Part shown: piece by piece, positions 36,858-47,655 of the stretch | Numbering within the stretch: position 1 is the stretch's first letter | Layout of the letters: each line of letters begins with the position of its first letter | Notes under the pieces: model-generated | Told to the model about the DNA's origin: nothing | Database searches by the model: none | Seen by the model: only the letters and a program-made list of their open reading frames with translations | Source: Desulfuromonadales bacterium | Lineage (GTDB): Bacteria; Desulfobacterota; Desulfuromonadia; Desulfuromonadales; Geopsychrobacteraceae | Length of the DNA: 64,000 bases | Reading direction: 5' to 3' | NCBI GenBank assembly: GCA_019429255.1 | Contig: JAHYIY010000003.1 | Location: 1 to 64,000 of the forward strand | Program-made: the position numbers and the translations under genes

Positions 36858-38560
36858 TTCCACGCTACCTGCCCCATGGCCGCAGCATAATTTTTGATGC
36901 CTTTGACAATGCTGTTAGCAACATGGCGTTGATAATCAGCAGAATTCAAGCGTTTTTCTTCGCGCGGATTGGTGATAAATGCCGACTCAACCAGGGCCGA
37001 TGGCATGGCGGCCCCGAGAAGCACATGGAAAGGGCCCTGTTTGACCCCGAGATCGCGGATATTATTGAAACGTGGAGATAATCCAGCAACCAGCGATTGC
37101 TGAATTTCTGCCGCCAGACGACTGGACTCGTTAATTTTAGCATTAGCCATCAGATCGAACAAAATCGCCTCTAAATTGCTGATATCCTGCAAGGTCATAC
37201 CATTTTCACGCGCCGCAACTTCGGCAGCTTCATCGGTTTTGGACAGATTAAGGAAATAGGTTTCAACACCATAAGCGCGGTTACCGGTAGTAGCATTGGC
37301 ATGTAACGAAATAAACAGATCGGCACCAACCCGGTTGGCGTATTCAGTGCGTTCGCGCAGGCCCAGATAACGATCATCCTCGCGGGTCAGCAGGACTTTG
37401 ACCCCCAGTTGTTGCCGCAGCGCCGTAGCTGTGATTTTAGCCAGTGCCAGGTTGACATCTTTCTCCCTGATGCCGGATGGTCCAATCGCGCCGGGATCCC
37501 GACCACCATGACCTGGGTCAATGACAATCAGCCGTATTCCACCACCGTTCGATTGTTGTCTGATGCGCATGGCTGGTTGCTGATCGCTAGCAGAGCCAAG
37601 AATACCGGCAATGGAATCGTCGGCAATAGGAGCAGAACTTGGCGGGCGGGAAATCTGTACCTGTGGCGCACGACTTGGAGCGCCCATAATATCAACAACC
37701 AGACGGTGGGGATTGTCCAGGGTCGTTATTCGATATTCCAGTTCTCGCTCCAGATCAATAACGACACGGGAGCGTTGAGTATCGAAACGACTTGCGCGAA
37801 CACGTTGGACAAGGCCGTTGTTGATGATGACTTCATCAGGGAGCTGTGCTGACAGGTCGGTGTAAACCAGGTCAAAATAGAGGCGTGGAGATGCCCCTTT
37901 GAGGAAATTGGGATTGGCCACCACCGGCGCTGACAGATCAAGAACAATGCGCGTGTACTCGGGTCCGCTCCAATAGCGGATTGATTCAAGGAACGGTGAT
38001 TGGCCAATCGCCTGGTACGGGTGCTGCGGTACAGCTACCGCAACCGGCTCAGGCTGTAATGGAACCGATAAGGCAACCAGTCGCTGACGCGCTTCGGGCA
38101 CCATATCCCCGGTCGGCGTATCATTGATGGCGCGGCGATAAAAGTCGATTGCACGACTCTGATCATTCAAGCGTTGTTGTGCTACTTCACCGGCGTGGAG
38201 CAGAGCATCATCAGCAAAACGGCTGTGGGGGAAACGACTTGCCAAATCGAGGTAAAGGCGGACGGCCTCCTCGGCATCAGCGCGGCGCCCTGATGCTTGT
38301 GCCAGCCCGTCCCAGGTCCGCGCGCGCAGAAAATAAGCATTTTCAATGGATGCATCGCGTGGCCGCGCACGAATAAAGTTATCAAAACCTGAAATCAAGC
38401 GCTCCCAGTTGATACGCTGGCGTTGCAATTGGGCAGAGGTAATCAAATGCTGATAATCCTGCCGCAATGCTGCGTAGGATTTAGTCTGTGCCTGCACGGA
38501 GTCAATAGCAGGGGAAAAAAGCAGCAGATGAAATAAACAAAGAAACAGAATAGTTTTCAT
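36854..38560 (-). CDS. amiC: N-acetylmuramoyl-L-alanine amidase with AMIN domain
   Basis: A 568-residue periplasmic cell-wall hydrolase: signal peptide (MKTILFLCLFHLLLFSPAI), TPR-like helical region (to ~170), AMIN domain (~185-290) for septal or peptidoglycan targeting, and zinc amidase domain with VIDPGHGGRDPGA, DLFISLHANA and the late glutamate in ALVESAFITN. It cleaves the bond between MurNAc and L-Ala during daughter-cell separation. The ATG at 38560 overlaps the mutS stop (ATGA); the longer frame to 38647 lies inside mutS and lacks the signal peptide at its start. Confidence 0.93.
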   Translation of the reverse strand: MKTILFLCLFHLLLFSPAIDSVQAQTKSYAALRQDYQHLITSAQLQRQRINWERLISGFDNFIRARPRDASIENAYFLRARTWDGLAQASGRRADAEEAVRLYLDLASRFPHSRFADDALLHAGEVAQQRLNDQSRAIDFYRRAINDTPTGDMVPEARQRLVALSVPLQPEPVAVAVPQHPYQAIGQSPFLESIRYWSGPEYTRIVLDLSAPVVANPNFLKGASPRLYFDLVYTDLSAQLPDEVIINNGLVQRVRASRFDTQRSRVVIDLERELEYRITTLDNPHRLVVDIMGAPSRAPQVQISRPPSSAPIADDSIAGILGSASDQQPAMRIRQQSNGGGIRLIVIDPGHGGRDPGAIGPSGIREKDVNLALAKITATALRQQLGVKVLLTREDDRYLGLRERTEYANRVGADLFISLHANATTGNRAYGVETYFLNLSKTDEAAEVAARENGMTLQDISNLEAILFDLMANAKINESSRLAAEIQQSLVAGLSPRFNNIRDLGVKQGPFHVLLGAAMPSALVESAFITNPREEKRLNSADYQRHVANSIVKGIKNYAAAMGQVAWK

Positions 38561-41166
38561 TCGATCAACTTTTTCATCTCGGCCAGCAGGTTCAATGCTG
38601 CCAGAGGTGTTAAATGACTGATATCGACTGCGGCCAGACGTTCGCACAGTTGCTGTTGCACGTCTCGCTCAAACAGCGAGAGTTGGTAACTTGCCTGCAC
38701 TTCACCGGTTTGCCTGGAGCCTTGGGTGCCACGATGATCACGCTCGCCGCTTTCCAGATCTTTCAGAATATGTTTTGCACGTTGAATAACCGGTTCCGGT
38801 AGCCCGGCCAGGCGTCCGACTTGGATTCCATAAGAACGGCTGGCGCTGCCGGTGACAATCTTGCGCAAAAAGATGATCTGGTCGTTCCATTCTTTAACCG
38901 CAACGTTAAAGTTTTTCACCCGGGCACACCCTGAAGCCAGATCCGTCAGCTCATGGTAATGAGTGGCAAACAGGGTTTTTGCTGCAACGGCAGGGTTGTC
39001 GTGTAAATATTCGGCAACCGCCCAGGCGATACTGACACCATCATAGGTAGAGGTTCCGCGGCCGATTTCATCCAGAATAATCAGACTGTTCGGCGTTGCG
39101 TGACGCAGAATATTCGCTGTTTCATTCATCTCAACCATGAAGGTCGACTCACCTTTAGCCAGATTATCACTTGCCCCAACCCGAGTAAAGATCCGGTCAA
39201 CCACGCCGATCTGCGCCGTATCTGCCGGCACATGGCTGCCGATCTGCGCCATCAGGGTAATAAGCGCAACCTGGCGCATAAAGGTCGATTTTCCCGCCAT
39301 GTTGGGGCCGGTGATAATCAGCAGCTGGTTTTGCTCATTATCCAGCAACACATCATTGGGCACAAAGGCTTCTTTCAGGGGCATTCCTTCAATCACCGGA
39401 TGGCGTCCCCCTTCAATACGGATCATGCCGGAATAATCCATCTGCGGACAAACATAGCGCCGTTCATGGGAGAGGTCAGCCAGGGCGACCAGGACATCAA
39501 CTACGGCCAGAGCTTCTGCGCTGCGCTGGATACGCTCAGACTGGGCAGCGGCATGGCGGCGAATATCCTGAAAGAGGCTATATTCAAGATCAGCCATGCG
39601 CTCCTCGGCACCAAGGACTTTGGTCTCAATGTCCTTCAGCTCAGCGGTAATATAACGCTCAGCATTGACCAGGGTCTGTTTTCGCTGGTAATCGTCGGGA
39701 ATCCGCTCGAGGTGACGGTGAGTTACCTCGATAAAATAACCAAAGACGCGATTGTACTTGATCTTTAACGATGAAATACCGGTGCGCGCACGCTCCTTGA
39801 CCTCCATGGCGGCGATCCACCCCTTGCCTTCGCGACTGATAACCCGCAGTTCATCGAGATCCTCGTTATATTTATCCTTGATAATCCCCCCATCACGCAG
39901 GACAAAGGGGGGATCATCAATAATCGCTTTGATCAGCAGATCATTCAGATCAGGCAGGGCGTCGAGCCGGGATCGTAACTCGGTCAGATAGGGGTCAGTA
40001 CAAGAATCTAGAAGATCAGCAACCACCGGTATTCGTGCCAGGGAGTCGCGCAGGGCTACCAGATCCCGCGGGTTGGCACCGGCCATGGAGATCTTGCCGT
40101 TTAGTCGTTCGAGATCATAAACGCCATCCAGGGCTTCGCGTAGATCCATACGCCACAGGCTGTTTTCGACCAGTTCACTGATCGCCGCCTGACGTTTGTT
40201 GATCTGTTCAAGTTCGAGCAAGGGATAATGGATCCAATGGCGCAGGGTTCGCCCCCCCATCGCCGTTACTGTGCGATCAAGGACACCGAGCAGTGATCCC
40301 TTTTTCTTACCTTCCTGCAGGGTCGCTGTCAGTTCGAGATTGCGCCGGGTAGCATCATCGAGCACCATGGAGTCGCGCACGTGGTAAGTAGCAAGCGGCT
40401 GCAGGTGGTTGAGCTGCTCTTTCTGCGTCTGCTGCAAGTAATACAGGATAGCTGCAGCCGCCTGACAGGCCGTCGGCAGATCAGCGCAACCGAAAGAGGA
40501 TAAACTCGACACGGCATAGAAGGAACAGATCTGCTCGCGGGCGTAGTCATCAGTAAAAATCCATTCCGGTAAACGGTTGCACATCAGCGGTTCAACCAGA
40601 TGCACAAACTGTTGCTGTAAATCTTGCCCCCCCTCACCTTCACAGATCAGAATCTCGCGTGGGCGGATGGAGCTGATTTCACTCTCTACCTGTGCAACGG
40701 TTTCAACCTGGGTAACGCGGAAAAGTCCGGTGGTAATATCGACGCAGGCAACACCAAAGCAGTTACCAGTATGGGCTAACGCCAGCAGGTAATTGTTTTC
40801 CTTCGGTTCCAGGGTGTCGGTATCGGTGATCAGTCCCGGCGTTACGACCTTGACAACCTCACGCTTGACAATACCTTTGGCGGTTTTCGGGTCTTCCACC
40901 TGGTCACATATGGCGACCTTGTAACCAGCCGCCACCAGCTTGGCGATATACCCCTGGCTGCTATGATAGGGCACGCCGCACAGGGGGATAGCATCCGCAT
41001 CCCCTTTATTGCGCGACGTCAGGGTGATACCAAGGATTTTGGCCGCGACGACCGCATCATCCATAAACATTTCGTAAAAATCACCAAGGCGAAAAAACAG
41101 GATAGCATCCTGATAGTCGGCTTTTATTTCAAGAAATTGGCGCATCAAAGGGGTGGTGGTTGACAT
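38557..41166 (-). CDS. mutS: DNA mismatch repair protein MutS
   Basis: An 869-residue MutS: mismatch-recognition domain with GDFYEMF (Phe-X-Glu), connector, lever and clamp, then the ABC-type ATPase with GPNMAGKSTFMRQ, DEIGRGTSTYDG and TLFATHYHEL. It detects mispairs and small loops. mutL is not in the window. Start ATG 41166. The following gene amiC overlaps its stop. Confidence 0.97.
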   Translation of the reverse strand: MSTTTPLMRQFLEIKADYQDAILFFRLGDFYEMFMDDAVVAAKILGITLTSRNKGDADAIPLCGVPYHSSQGYIAKLVAAGYKVAICDQVEDPKTAKGIVKREVVKVVTPGLITDTDTLEPKENNYLLALAHTGNCFGVACVDITTGLFRVTQVETVAQVESEISSIRPREILICEGEGGQDLQQQFVHLVEPLMCNRLPEWIFTDDYAREQICSFYAVSSLSSFGCADLPTACQAAAAILYYLQQTQKEQLNHLQPLATYHVRDSMVLDDATRRNLELTATLQEGKKKGSLLGVLDRTVTAMGGRTLRHWIHYPLLELEQINKRQAAISELVENSLWRMDLREALDGVYDLERLNGKISMAGANPRDLVALRDSLARIPVVADLLDSCTDPYLTELRSRLDALPDLNDLLIKAIIDDPPFVLRDGGIIKDKYNEDLDELRVISREGKGWIAAMEVKERARTGISSLKIKYNRVFGYFIEVTHRHLERIPDDYQRKQTLVNAERYITAELKDIETKVLGAEERMADLEYSLFQDIRRHAAAQSERIQRSAEALAVVDVLVALADLSHERRYVCPQMDYSGMIRIEGGRHPVIEGMPLKEAFVPNDVLLDNEQNQLLIITGPNMAGKSTFMRQVALITLMAQIGSHVPADTAQIGVVDRIFTRVGASDNLAKGESTFMVEMNETANILRHATPNSLIILDEIGRGTSTYDGVSIAWAVAEYLHDNPAVAAKTLFATHYHELTDLASGCARVKNFNVAVKEWNDQIIFLRKIVTGSASRSYGIQVGRLAGLPEPVIQRAKHILKDLESGERDHRGTQGSRQTGEVQASYQLSLFERDVQQQLCERLAAVDISHLTPLAALNLLAEMKKLIE

Positions 41167-41357
41167 TCAATTGACCAATGACAAGTGTTTGTGAAAAAAG
41201 ATGACTGCATCGATAAGGCGCAGAGTCTAGCAAAGGACGCTGATGCTGTAAATCATGGATTAACGGTAGCGTGCTGCGAAGCCTTGACCGCCAACATCAG
41301 GCGAGGTAAAAGGTCTCAGCGCATATTTAACCATAACCAAGAGGATTTATTTTTGTG

Positions 41358-41864
41358 ATGAATACAGCACCACCACCTGTTGAACAAACTATTCGCTCCG
41401 ACGATTTTTTTATCAGTGACCTCAATGATGAAATGCGCGTTGATCAACAATGTCAGGCGCTATTGAAAAACTACCATCAACATCTTCTCAAGTGTGGTGA
41501 TTATACCCCCCTTGAAGCCGGAGCTATGGCCGGGGCCGGCGATTATTTCCTGCGCGATTTTGTCATCGACACCTTGCGTGCCAACATTTTTCACCTCGCC
41601 GCGTCGCAGGTGCGTGGCTTCGCCGGCAACTGGTACATCCACCGCACCCTGGAGCCGAACATGAAAGAACTTAAGGTCATATTGAAGGGTGTGGCAGCTT
41701 TTTACCACTATTGTGCCGCTAACAAGTGGGTAAAAAAGGGTACTAGTGATGAAATTGCTGCGGTCTGTGCCGACCTTGACTACTTTCGCGGGCGTATCGA
41801 CAGTTTTCACGCGTTAAAGGGCGATGATTATCCAAAGTGGTGTGAGGAATGTCCACTGACCTGA
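41358..41864 (+). CDS. hypothetical protein
   Basis: A 168-residue soluble protein read from ATG 41358 with GAGG upstream; a GTG one codon earlier is also possible. The central part (ASQVRGFAGNWYIHRTLEPN, then KVILKGVAAFYHYCAAN) is helical and recalls the SAM-like core-binding domain of tyrosine recombinases, but no catalytic domain is present. I do not recognise the family with certainty. It is a single plus-strand gene, convergent with exbD one base downstream. Confidence 0.7.
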   Translation: MNTAPPPVEQTIRSDDFFISDLNDEMRVDQQCQALLKNYHQHLLKCGDYTPLEAGAMAGAGDYFLRDFVIDTLRANIFHLAASQVRGFAGNWYIHRTLEPNMKELKVILKGVAAFYHYCAANKWVKKGTSDEIAAVCADLDYFRGRIDSFHALKGDDYPKWCEECPLT

Positions 41865-42305
41865 TTATCGCTCTTCCAAATCTCTGATCGTCGTTTCATC
41901 TATGGTTCTGTCAGTAGCAATGGCTAGGCGGACAAAACCGTTGCGACGGGCGATTTCCATTACCTCGATGACCCACCCGTGACGCGCGGACTTATCGGCC
42001 ATCAGCAGGAAGGTCATCTCTTTTGTGGCTTCCGTCCCCAGACTGAACAGATGGCTATGCAACGCCGAGAGGGTAATGGCTTCGCGGTGCAGATAGAGGT
42101 CCCCATCTTCAGTCAGATAAACCTCTACTTCCCGCTTTTCTGTCACAACCTGCTGGGCTCCCCCTTCCGGCAAGTCGATCGTCACTCCCGGACGTTCGAT
42201 AAAGGTTGTTGAGATCATGAAAAAAATTAACAACAGAAAAACAACATCGATCATCGGTGTCAGTTCAATCCGTGGTGATTCGCTGACCTTGCGCCGGAAT
42301 GCCAT
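41865..42305 (-). CDS. exbD: ExbD/TolR family protein
   Basis: A 146-residue inner-membrane protein with one N-terminal membrane segment carrying the proton-path aspartate (ELTPMIDVVFLLLIFFMI) and a periplasmic domain. Together with the ExbB/TolQ protein encoded just upstream it forms a proton-driven motor for TonB- or Tol-type systems. No tonB or tolA is adjacent. One base separates the two genes. Confidence 0.93.
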   Translation of the reverse strand: MAFRRKVSESPRIELTPMIDVVFLLLIFFMISTTFIERPGVTIDLPEGGAQQVVTEKREVEVYLTEDGDLYLHREAITLSALHSHLFSLGTEATKEMTFLLMADKSARHGWVIEVMEIARRNGFVRLAIATDRTIDETTIRDLEER

Positions 42306-42306
42306 G

Positions 42307-42906
42307 CTACCCCTCGACCTGATCGACGATCTTCATGGAAGCTTCCTCCAGTTCAAGGGTCAGACGATCGGAGCGGGCTGACAGATAACGATGAACCAGC
42401 AGCATCGGTACCGCTACGCTGAGGCCGGCGGCGGTGGTGATCAGCGCTTCGGAAATACCGCCACCCAGGGTTGCCGGTGTACCGATCCCTTCAGCCGCAA
42501 TCACATTAAAGGCGTTGATCATTCCCAGAACTGTCCCGAGCAGACCGAGCAAGGGAGAAACATTGGCAATGGTTGCGAGCAAGCCGAGGTAGCGCTGCAG
42601 AAAAACCGCTTCACGCTCACCCACTTCTTCCGCCAGAGATTTAAGATGGGCACGTGAGGCGCCGCGGTTTTTAAGAATAACTACCAGAATTCGGGCTAAC
42701 GGTGAGCGACCCTGCAGACAGAGTTCCAGCGCGTCTTCAGGGCGATTGGTGCTTAACAGATCGGACACCTTGGCTCGCAGGCGAAACAGCTCGCGGCGGA
42801 TCTGGACATAGGCAAAAAAACGTTCCATAAAGATTGCCCAGCCAATGATCGAACAAAAAAGAATCGGATACATCAACGGGCCACCGCGCATAAAAATATC
42901 GAGCAT
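42307..42906 (-). CDS. exbB: MotA/TolQ/ExbB proton channel family protein
   Basis: A 199-residue protein with three membrane segments (about residues 10-30, 105-130, 150-175) and the conserved LGLLGTVLGMINAF in the second. It is the pentameric partner of the ExbD/TolR protein. Whether it serves TonB or Tol cannot be told from two genes. Confidence 0.93.
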   Translation of the reverse strand: MLDIFMRGGPLMYPILFCSIIGWAIFMERFFAYVQIRRELFRLRAKVSDLLSTNRPEDALELCLQGRSPLARILVVILKNRGASRAHLKSLAEEVGEREAVFLQRYLGLLATIANVSPLLGLLGTVLGMINAFNVIAAEGIGTPATLGGGISEALITTAAGLSVAVPMLLVHRYLSARSDRLTLELEEASMKIVDQVEG

Positions 42907-42977
42907 AACTAATCCATTCCCATAGGTTTAACTATTTTACCGTCAAAACAGGCAAGCCAACACAGCGCAAAAGCGGC

Positions 42978-43469
42978 TTAAATTAAATCAATAATCCTGC
43001 CTGATATCTTATCATTGAGCGTCAGTATGCCGACAGTCGGTGCCGACGCTGAACGCGGATCTGTTGGACTGCCGGGATTGAACAACAGGGTTGATCCAAA
43101 CCAGCGGCATTCCGGCTGATGGCTGTGGCCAAAAATCAGCACATCGGGCATATCATCTGCAAAACAGGTCAATACGTTTTTAACAATATCCCTGCCCTGC
43201 CCCCAGCCATGAACCATACCGATACGCTTGCCATTAAAGATCAGAATTCTTTTGACTGGGACATCAACCAACGATCGATCGAGATTGCCGCGCACGGCAT
43301 ACCAGTCAACCGGGGCGAAACAGAGACCAAGATCCTGATATACATGATCACCGGCGTGGAGGATGATATCGACATCAGCAAAAACACCGGACATTAATTG
43401 CATTGCAAGTTGCTGTCCGTCCAGAGTGGAGTTGATGTGGGTATCAGAGAGTACACCAATTTTCATCAC
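42978..43469 (-). CDS. metallophosphoesterase, YfcE/MJ0936 family
   Basis: A 163-residue single-domain phosphodiesterase with the dimetal motifs in order: SDTHIN, HAGDHV, VRGNLD, GMVHGW and FGHSHQPE. Members hydrolyse phosphodiesters such as bis-p-nitrophenyl phosphate in vitro; the natural substrate is unclear. It stands alone, 71 bases upstream of exbB. Confidence 0.9.
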   Translation of the reverse strand: MMKIGVLSDTHINSTLDGQQLAMQLMSGVFADVDIILHAGDHVYQDLGLCFAPVDWYAVRGNLDRSLVDVPVKRILIFNGKRIGMVHGWGQGRDIVKNVLTCFADDMPDVLIFGHSHQPECRWFGSTLLFNPGSPTDPRSASAPTVGILTLNDKISGRIIDLI

Positions 43470-43676
43470 TGAACCCCCGGTGAAGCATTCAATTTGTGGC
43501 GAATAAAAGCCTTAATCTATGGAAATAGGCATAAAATTAAACATATTAATTACCACATAACGCACAAAAAAGGACAAATACTTGATATGTTTATATTTTA
43601 TCTTTGAAAAAAAACCGGCATCAGCATTGCTTATCAGCACAAATAGTTTATATTCTGGGAGATGAACCCTTTCAGC
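43470..43676. other. AT-rich intergenic stretch
   Basis: Between the divergent phosphoesterase and maeB genes. Strongly A/T-rich, no gene or structured repeat was seen apart from the maeB promoter that follows. Confidence 0.5.
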
Positions 43677-43703
43677 TTGACAGAATTTTAGCAAAACTAT
43701 AAT
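43677..43703 (+). promoter_or_regulatory. candidate promoter of maeB
   Basis: Perfect TTGACA (43677-43682) and TATAAT (43698-43703) with a short 15-base spacer, giving a ~90-base leader. The spacing is below the optimum, so confidence is moderate; the leader ends with AGGAGG before the ATG. Confidence 0.55.
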
Positions 43704-43801
43704 TTTTTTATTCTTAGTAATTTAGAGTACAATAAATCAAATGCGTTGATTTATCGTCACACCCGTTAACCTCACATTCTCTTACAGGAGGAGATACTTC
43801 C

Positions 43802-46063
43802 ATGTCAATGCGCCAAGATGCTCTTGATTATCACAGTAGCGGTCGAAAAGGAAAAATCGAAGTCATTACCACCAAGCCCTGCGCTACCAGTCGGGACTTG
43901 TCTCTAGCTTATAGTCCGGGTGTTGCAGAACCCTGCCTGGAAATAGAAAAAAATCCCGCCGAGGCCTACAAATATACAGCCAAGGGGAACCTGGTCGCTG
44001 TTGTCTCTAACGGCACTGCGGTGCTTGGTCTTGGTGACATCGGTGCGTTAGCTGGTAAACCGGTCATGGAAGGCAAGGGTGTTCTGTTTAAGAGTTTTGC
44101 CGATGTTGATGTTTTTGACATTGAACTTAACACCAAAGATTCTGACGAAATTATTCGTACGGTGAAACTTCTGGAACCGACCTTTGGTGGCATCAATCTT
44201 GAGGATATCAAAGGGCCTGAGTGTTTCTACATTGAAGAAAAGCTCAAGGAAATCATGGATATCCCGGTATTCCATGATGACCAGCATGGCACGGCGATTA
44301 TTTCCGCAGCCGGCATGATCAACGCTCTGGAAATTGTCGGTAAAGACGTCCACAACGTTAAAATGGTTGTTAATGGTGCCGGAGCGGCAGGTATTGCGTG
44401 CGCCAACCTGGCTGTCACGATGGGAATTGACAAGAATAACGTCATCCTTTGTGATACCAAGGGTGTCATCTACAAGGGCAGAACCGAGGGAATGAATGAA
44501 TACAAAGAACGCCTGGCAGCCGACACCGAGGCTCGAACCCTTGCTGACGCAATAGTTGGAGCAGACATTTTCTTCGGCGTATCGGCAAAGGGCGCCCTAA
44601 CTGCAGAAATGCTGAAAACAATGGCAAAAGATCCCATTGTATTTGCCATGGCTAACCCTGATCCTGAGATCACCCCCCCCGAAGCCAGGGCAGTTCGTGA
44701 TGATGTCATCATCGGTACCGGTCGTTCCGACTATGTGAATCAGGTCAATAATGTTCTGTGTTTCCCGTTTTTGTTTCGCGGAGCACTGGATGTTCACGCC
44801 AGTGCTATCAATGACGAAATGAAACTTGCGGCAGTTAAAGCTCTTGCCGATCTGGCTAAGGAGGATGTGCCGGACTCTGTCCGCAGAGCCTACGCAGGTG
44901 AAGATATCCAGTTCGGGCGCAACTATATTATCCCCAAGCCGTTTGACCCACGCGTTCTGTTGCACGTTGCCCCAGCAGTTGCCCAGGCAGCGATGGATAC
45001 CGGCGTTGCCCGCCTTCCGATCAAGGATATGCAAAAGTATCGTGAATCTCTTGAAGCGATGCAGGGCCGATCCAAGGAAGTCATGCGCACCCTGATCAAT
45101 AAAGCAAAGGCGGTGCCAAAACGCATTGTCTTCCCTGAAGGCGAAGAAGATAAAATCCTGCGTGCCGCCCAGATCCTGGTGAGTGAAAACATTGCCAAGC
45201 CGATTCTTCTCGGCAATGCTGATGCTATCGCCGAAAAAGCGAAAACGTTGCACATTGATCTCAGCAGCATCAGTATTATTGATCCAACTACCAGCAATAA
45301 GCGCGATGAGTACGTCAATAAAATGTTTGAACTGCGCCAGCGCAAGGGTGTTACCCACAGTGGCGCCCTGGGCCAACTCAAAGGCAACTATAACTATTTT
45401 GGCGCCTTGATGGTACAACAGGGCGATGCTGACACCATGCTCTCCGGGATCAACCATCATTATCCGGAAACCATCAAACCCTCGCTGGAAATCATCGGCA
45501 AACAAAACAACCTGTCCAAGGTTCACGGCATGTACATGATGGTTTTCAAGAAGCAGGTGGTCTTTATTGCTGATGCTACTGTCGCCATTGATCCTACCCC
45601 GGAAGAACTGGCCGAAACGGCTATTCTGGTAGCAGAAAAGGTTCGTCAATTTGATATCGTGCCGAAAGTAGCCATGTTGTCTTTCTCAAACTTCGGTAGC
45701 AGCACCGAACCGCAGGCCCTTAAGGTGAAAAAAGCTACAGCACTGGTCAAGCAACTTGACCCTGATTTGATTGTTGATGGTGAGGTACAGGCCAATGTCG
45801 CTCTTGATCCGGAATTGACCGAAAAACAGTTCCCCTTCTCGATGATCAAGGGCGATGCCAACGTGTTTATCTTCCCCGATCTGCAGTCCGGCAATATCAG
45901 CTACAAACTGCTGAACAAGCTTGGTGGCGCTGAGGCCATTGGGCCGATCCTGATGGGGATGAAAAAACCGGTTCACGTGCTGCAGCGTGGTGACGATGTT
46001 GCCGACATCGTCAATATGGCCGCGGTTGCTGTTGTCGACGCGCAGGACGCGGAACAAAACTAA
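43802..46063 (+). CDS. maeB: malic enzyme (MaeB type) with phosphotransacetylase-like domain
   Basis: A 753-residue protein. Residues 1-~425 form the malic enzyme ([41 protein letters not shown]), residues ~430-750 a phosphotransacetylase-like domain that is regulatory rather than catalytic in known MaeB. It oxidatively decarboxylates malate to pyruvate. AGGAGG lies 9 bases before the ATG. It is monocistronic, ending at a strong terminator (46088-46124). Confidence 0.95.
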   Translation: MSMRQDALDYHSSGRKGKIEVITTKPCATSRDLSLAYSPGVAEPCLEIEKNPAEAYKYTAKGNLVAVVSNGTAVLGLGDIGALAGKPVMEGKGVLFKSFADVDVFDIELNTKDSDEIIRTVKLLEPTFGGINLEDIKGPECFYIEEKLKEIMDIPVFHDDQHGTAIISAAGMINALEIVGKDVHNVKMVVNGAGAAGIACANLAVTMGIDKNNVILCDTKGVIYKGRTEGMNEYKERLAADTEARTLADAIVGADIFFGVSAKGALTAEMLKTMAKDPIVFAMANPDPEITPPEARAVRDDVIIGTGRSDYVNQVNNVLCFPFLFRGALDVHASAINDEMKLAAVKALADLAKEDVPDSVRRAYAGEDIQFGRNYIIPKPFDPRVLLHVAPAVAQAAMDTGVARLPIKDMQKYRESLEAMQGRSKEVMRTLINKAKAVPKRIVFPEGEEDKILRAAQILVSENIAKPILLGNADAIAEKAKTLHIDLSSISIIDPTTSNKRDEYVNKMFELRQRKGVTHSGALGQLKGNYNYFGALMVQQGDADTMLSGINHHYPETIKPSLEIIGKQNNLSKVHGMYMMVFKKQVVFIADATVAIDPTPEELAETAILVAEKVRQFDIVPKVAMLSFSNFGSSTEPQALKVKKATALVKQLDPDLIVDGEVQANVALDPELTEKQFPFSMIKGDANVFIFPDLQSGNISYKLLNKLGGAEAIGPILMGMKKPVHVLQRGDDVADIVNMAAVAVVDAQDAEQN

Positions 46064-46087
46064 ACTAAGTATTGCAGACAGACACCA

Positions 46088-46124
46088 GGCGTAAGGTCCT
46101 TTTCAGGGTCTTACGCCTTTTTTT
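46088..46124 (+). terminator. terminator of maeB
   Basis: GGCGTAAG and CTTACGCC pair within a longer stem around TTTTCA, followed by seven T residues, 25 bases after the maeB stop. Confidence 0.88.
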
Positions 46125-46263
46125 ATGCTGATGACTTTTAATCTCCTGTAATAATCAGTACTATGCTGTGACTGATCAATACCCTTGAAATGATTTAAGG
46201 TCGATTGCCATCCCAGTATAAATACTAAACTAGAATATACTTTAAGAAAGAGGTTTTAAGGTT

Positions 46264-47655
46264 ATGAAATATTGCAGTACACGTGGCCAGGTTCGTGATT
46301 TGTCTTTTAGCGATGCGGTGCTGATGGGGCTGGCGTCAGATGGTGGATTACTGTTGCCTGAACAGATTCCTCAGCTTACACAACGGCAACTGGAAGCTTT
46401 CAGCCACCTCAGCTATACGGATCTGGCTTTCGAGATTATCTCGCTGTACGCAACCGATGTGCCTGCTGCCGATCTGCGCCGTCTGGTCGACGCATCTTAT
46501 GCGTCATTTAATCATCCAGAGATTACACCGGTGGTGAAACAGGGTGATATCTACATTCTTGAACTTTTCCATGGCCCGACCCTGGCCTTCAAGGATGTTG
46601 CCCTGCAGTTTCTTGGTAATCTGTTCGAATACTATCTGATCAGGGACAACAAAAAGCTCAACATCATCGGCGCCACCAGTGGCGACACCGGTAGTGCTGC
46701 CATCGCCGGCGTGCGTGGCAAGAAGAATATCAATATATTCATTCTATTTCCCTACGGGCGGGTTTCTTCTGTCCAGGAAATGCAGATGACGACGGTTACT
46801 GATAATAATGTCTTCAATATCGCGATTGATGGTACCTTTGATGACGCCCAGGCGATTGTTAAAGAAATTTTCAATGATCAGCAATTCAAACAGACCCACG
46901 CTTTAGGATCGATCAATTCAATCAACTGGGTTCGAGTGCTGGCACAGATCGTCTATTACTTTTATGCGTATTTCCGCGTTCGCGAACAAACTGCCTGTGA
47001 ACAGGTCCAGTTCAGTGTACCTACGGGCAATTTCGGTGATATTTTCGCCGGATATCTTGCCGGAAAAATGGGTTTACCAACCCGTCGCTTCATTCTGGCC
47101 ACCAATGCAAACAACATTCTCAGTCGCTTTGTCAATGACGGAGACTATTCCCTAGCCGATGTCCACCATTCCCTGTCTCCATCGATGGATATTCAGGTTG
47201 CCAGCAATTTTGAACGCTACCTCTATTATCTGTATGACGGCGATACTGCGGCAGTTGTTACGGCCATGGATCATTTTAAAAAAACCGGAAAAATCATTTT
47301 TTCTGCAGCGTTGCAGGCTAAAATTCAGCAGGATTTCGTCGCTGCCAGTGTCGATGACGAGCAAATCCTCGAGCAGATTTCATCCTTTTACCATCACACT
47401 GGATATATCCTTGACCCCCATACGGCGGTCGGGGTTAAAGCCGCTGGTGATGTCGGTGATGATGTCCCCCTGGTCTGCCTGGCAACAGCTCATCCGGCCA
47501 AGTTTCCGGAAGCCATCAACAAAGCGATTAAGGACAAGCTGCCTCCCATTAAGGTCATTGAGCAATTGCGTGGCTTACCCCGACGTTGTGAGCGGATGGC
47601 AGCTGATGTCACTTTAATTAAAAAGATGGTTGCGCAAAAATCACAAAAAATTTAA
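46264..47655 (+). CDS. thrC: threonine synthase
   Basis: A 463-residue PLP enzyme that converts O-phosphohomoserine to threonine. The PLP lysine is in HGPTLAFKDVALQF near residue 108; the phosphate-binding loop ATSGDTGSAA follows near 139, and GSINSINWVRVLAQIVYY is present. It belongs to the longer, fungal/proteobacterial-type group. The stop codon lies inside the 14-base direct repeat flanking the miniature element at 47659-47858. Confidence 0.95.
   Translation: MKYCSTRGQVRDLSFSDAVLMGLASDGGLLLPEQIPQLTQRQLEAFSHLSYTDLAFEIISLYATDVPAADLRRLVDASYASFNHPEITPVVKQGDIYILELFHGPTLAFKDVALQFLGNLFEYYLIRDNKKLNIIGATSGDTGSAAIAGVRGKKNINIFILFPYGRVSSVQEMQMTTVTDNNVFNIAIDGTFDDAQAIVKEIFNDQQFKQTHALGSINSINWVRVLAQIVYYFYAYFRVREQTACEQVQFSVPTGNFGDIFAGYLAGKMGLPTRRFILATNANNILSRFVNDGDYSLADVHHSLSPSMDIQVASNFERYLYYLYDGDTAAVVTAMDHFKKTGKIIFSAALQAKIQQDFVAASVDDEQILEQISSFYHHTGYILDPHTAVGVKAAGDVGDDVPLVCLATAHPAKFPEAINKAIKDKLPPIKVIEQLRGLPRRCERMAADVTLIKKMVAQKSQKI

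Noticed and set aside
44597-45649. 350-codon open frame on the minus strand opposite maeB
   Set aside because: Entirely within the well-supported malic enzyme gene; no recognisable protein features.
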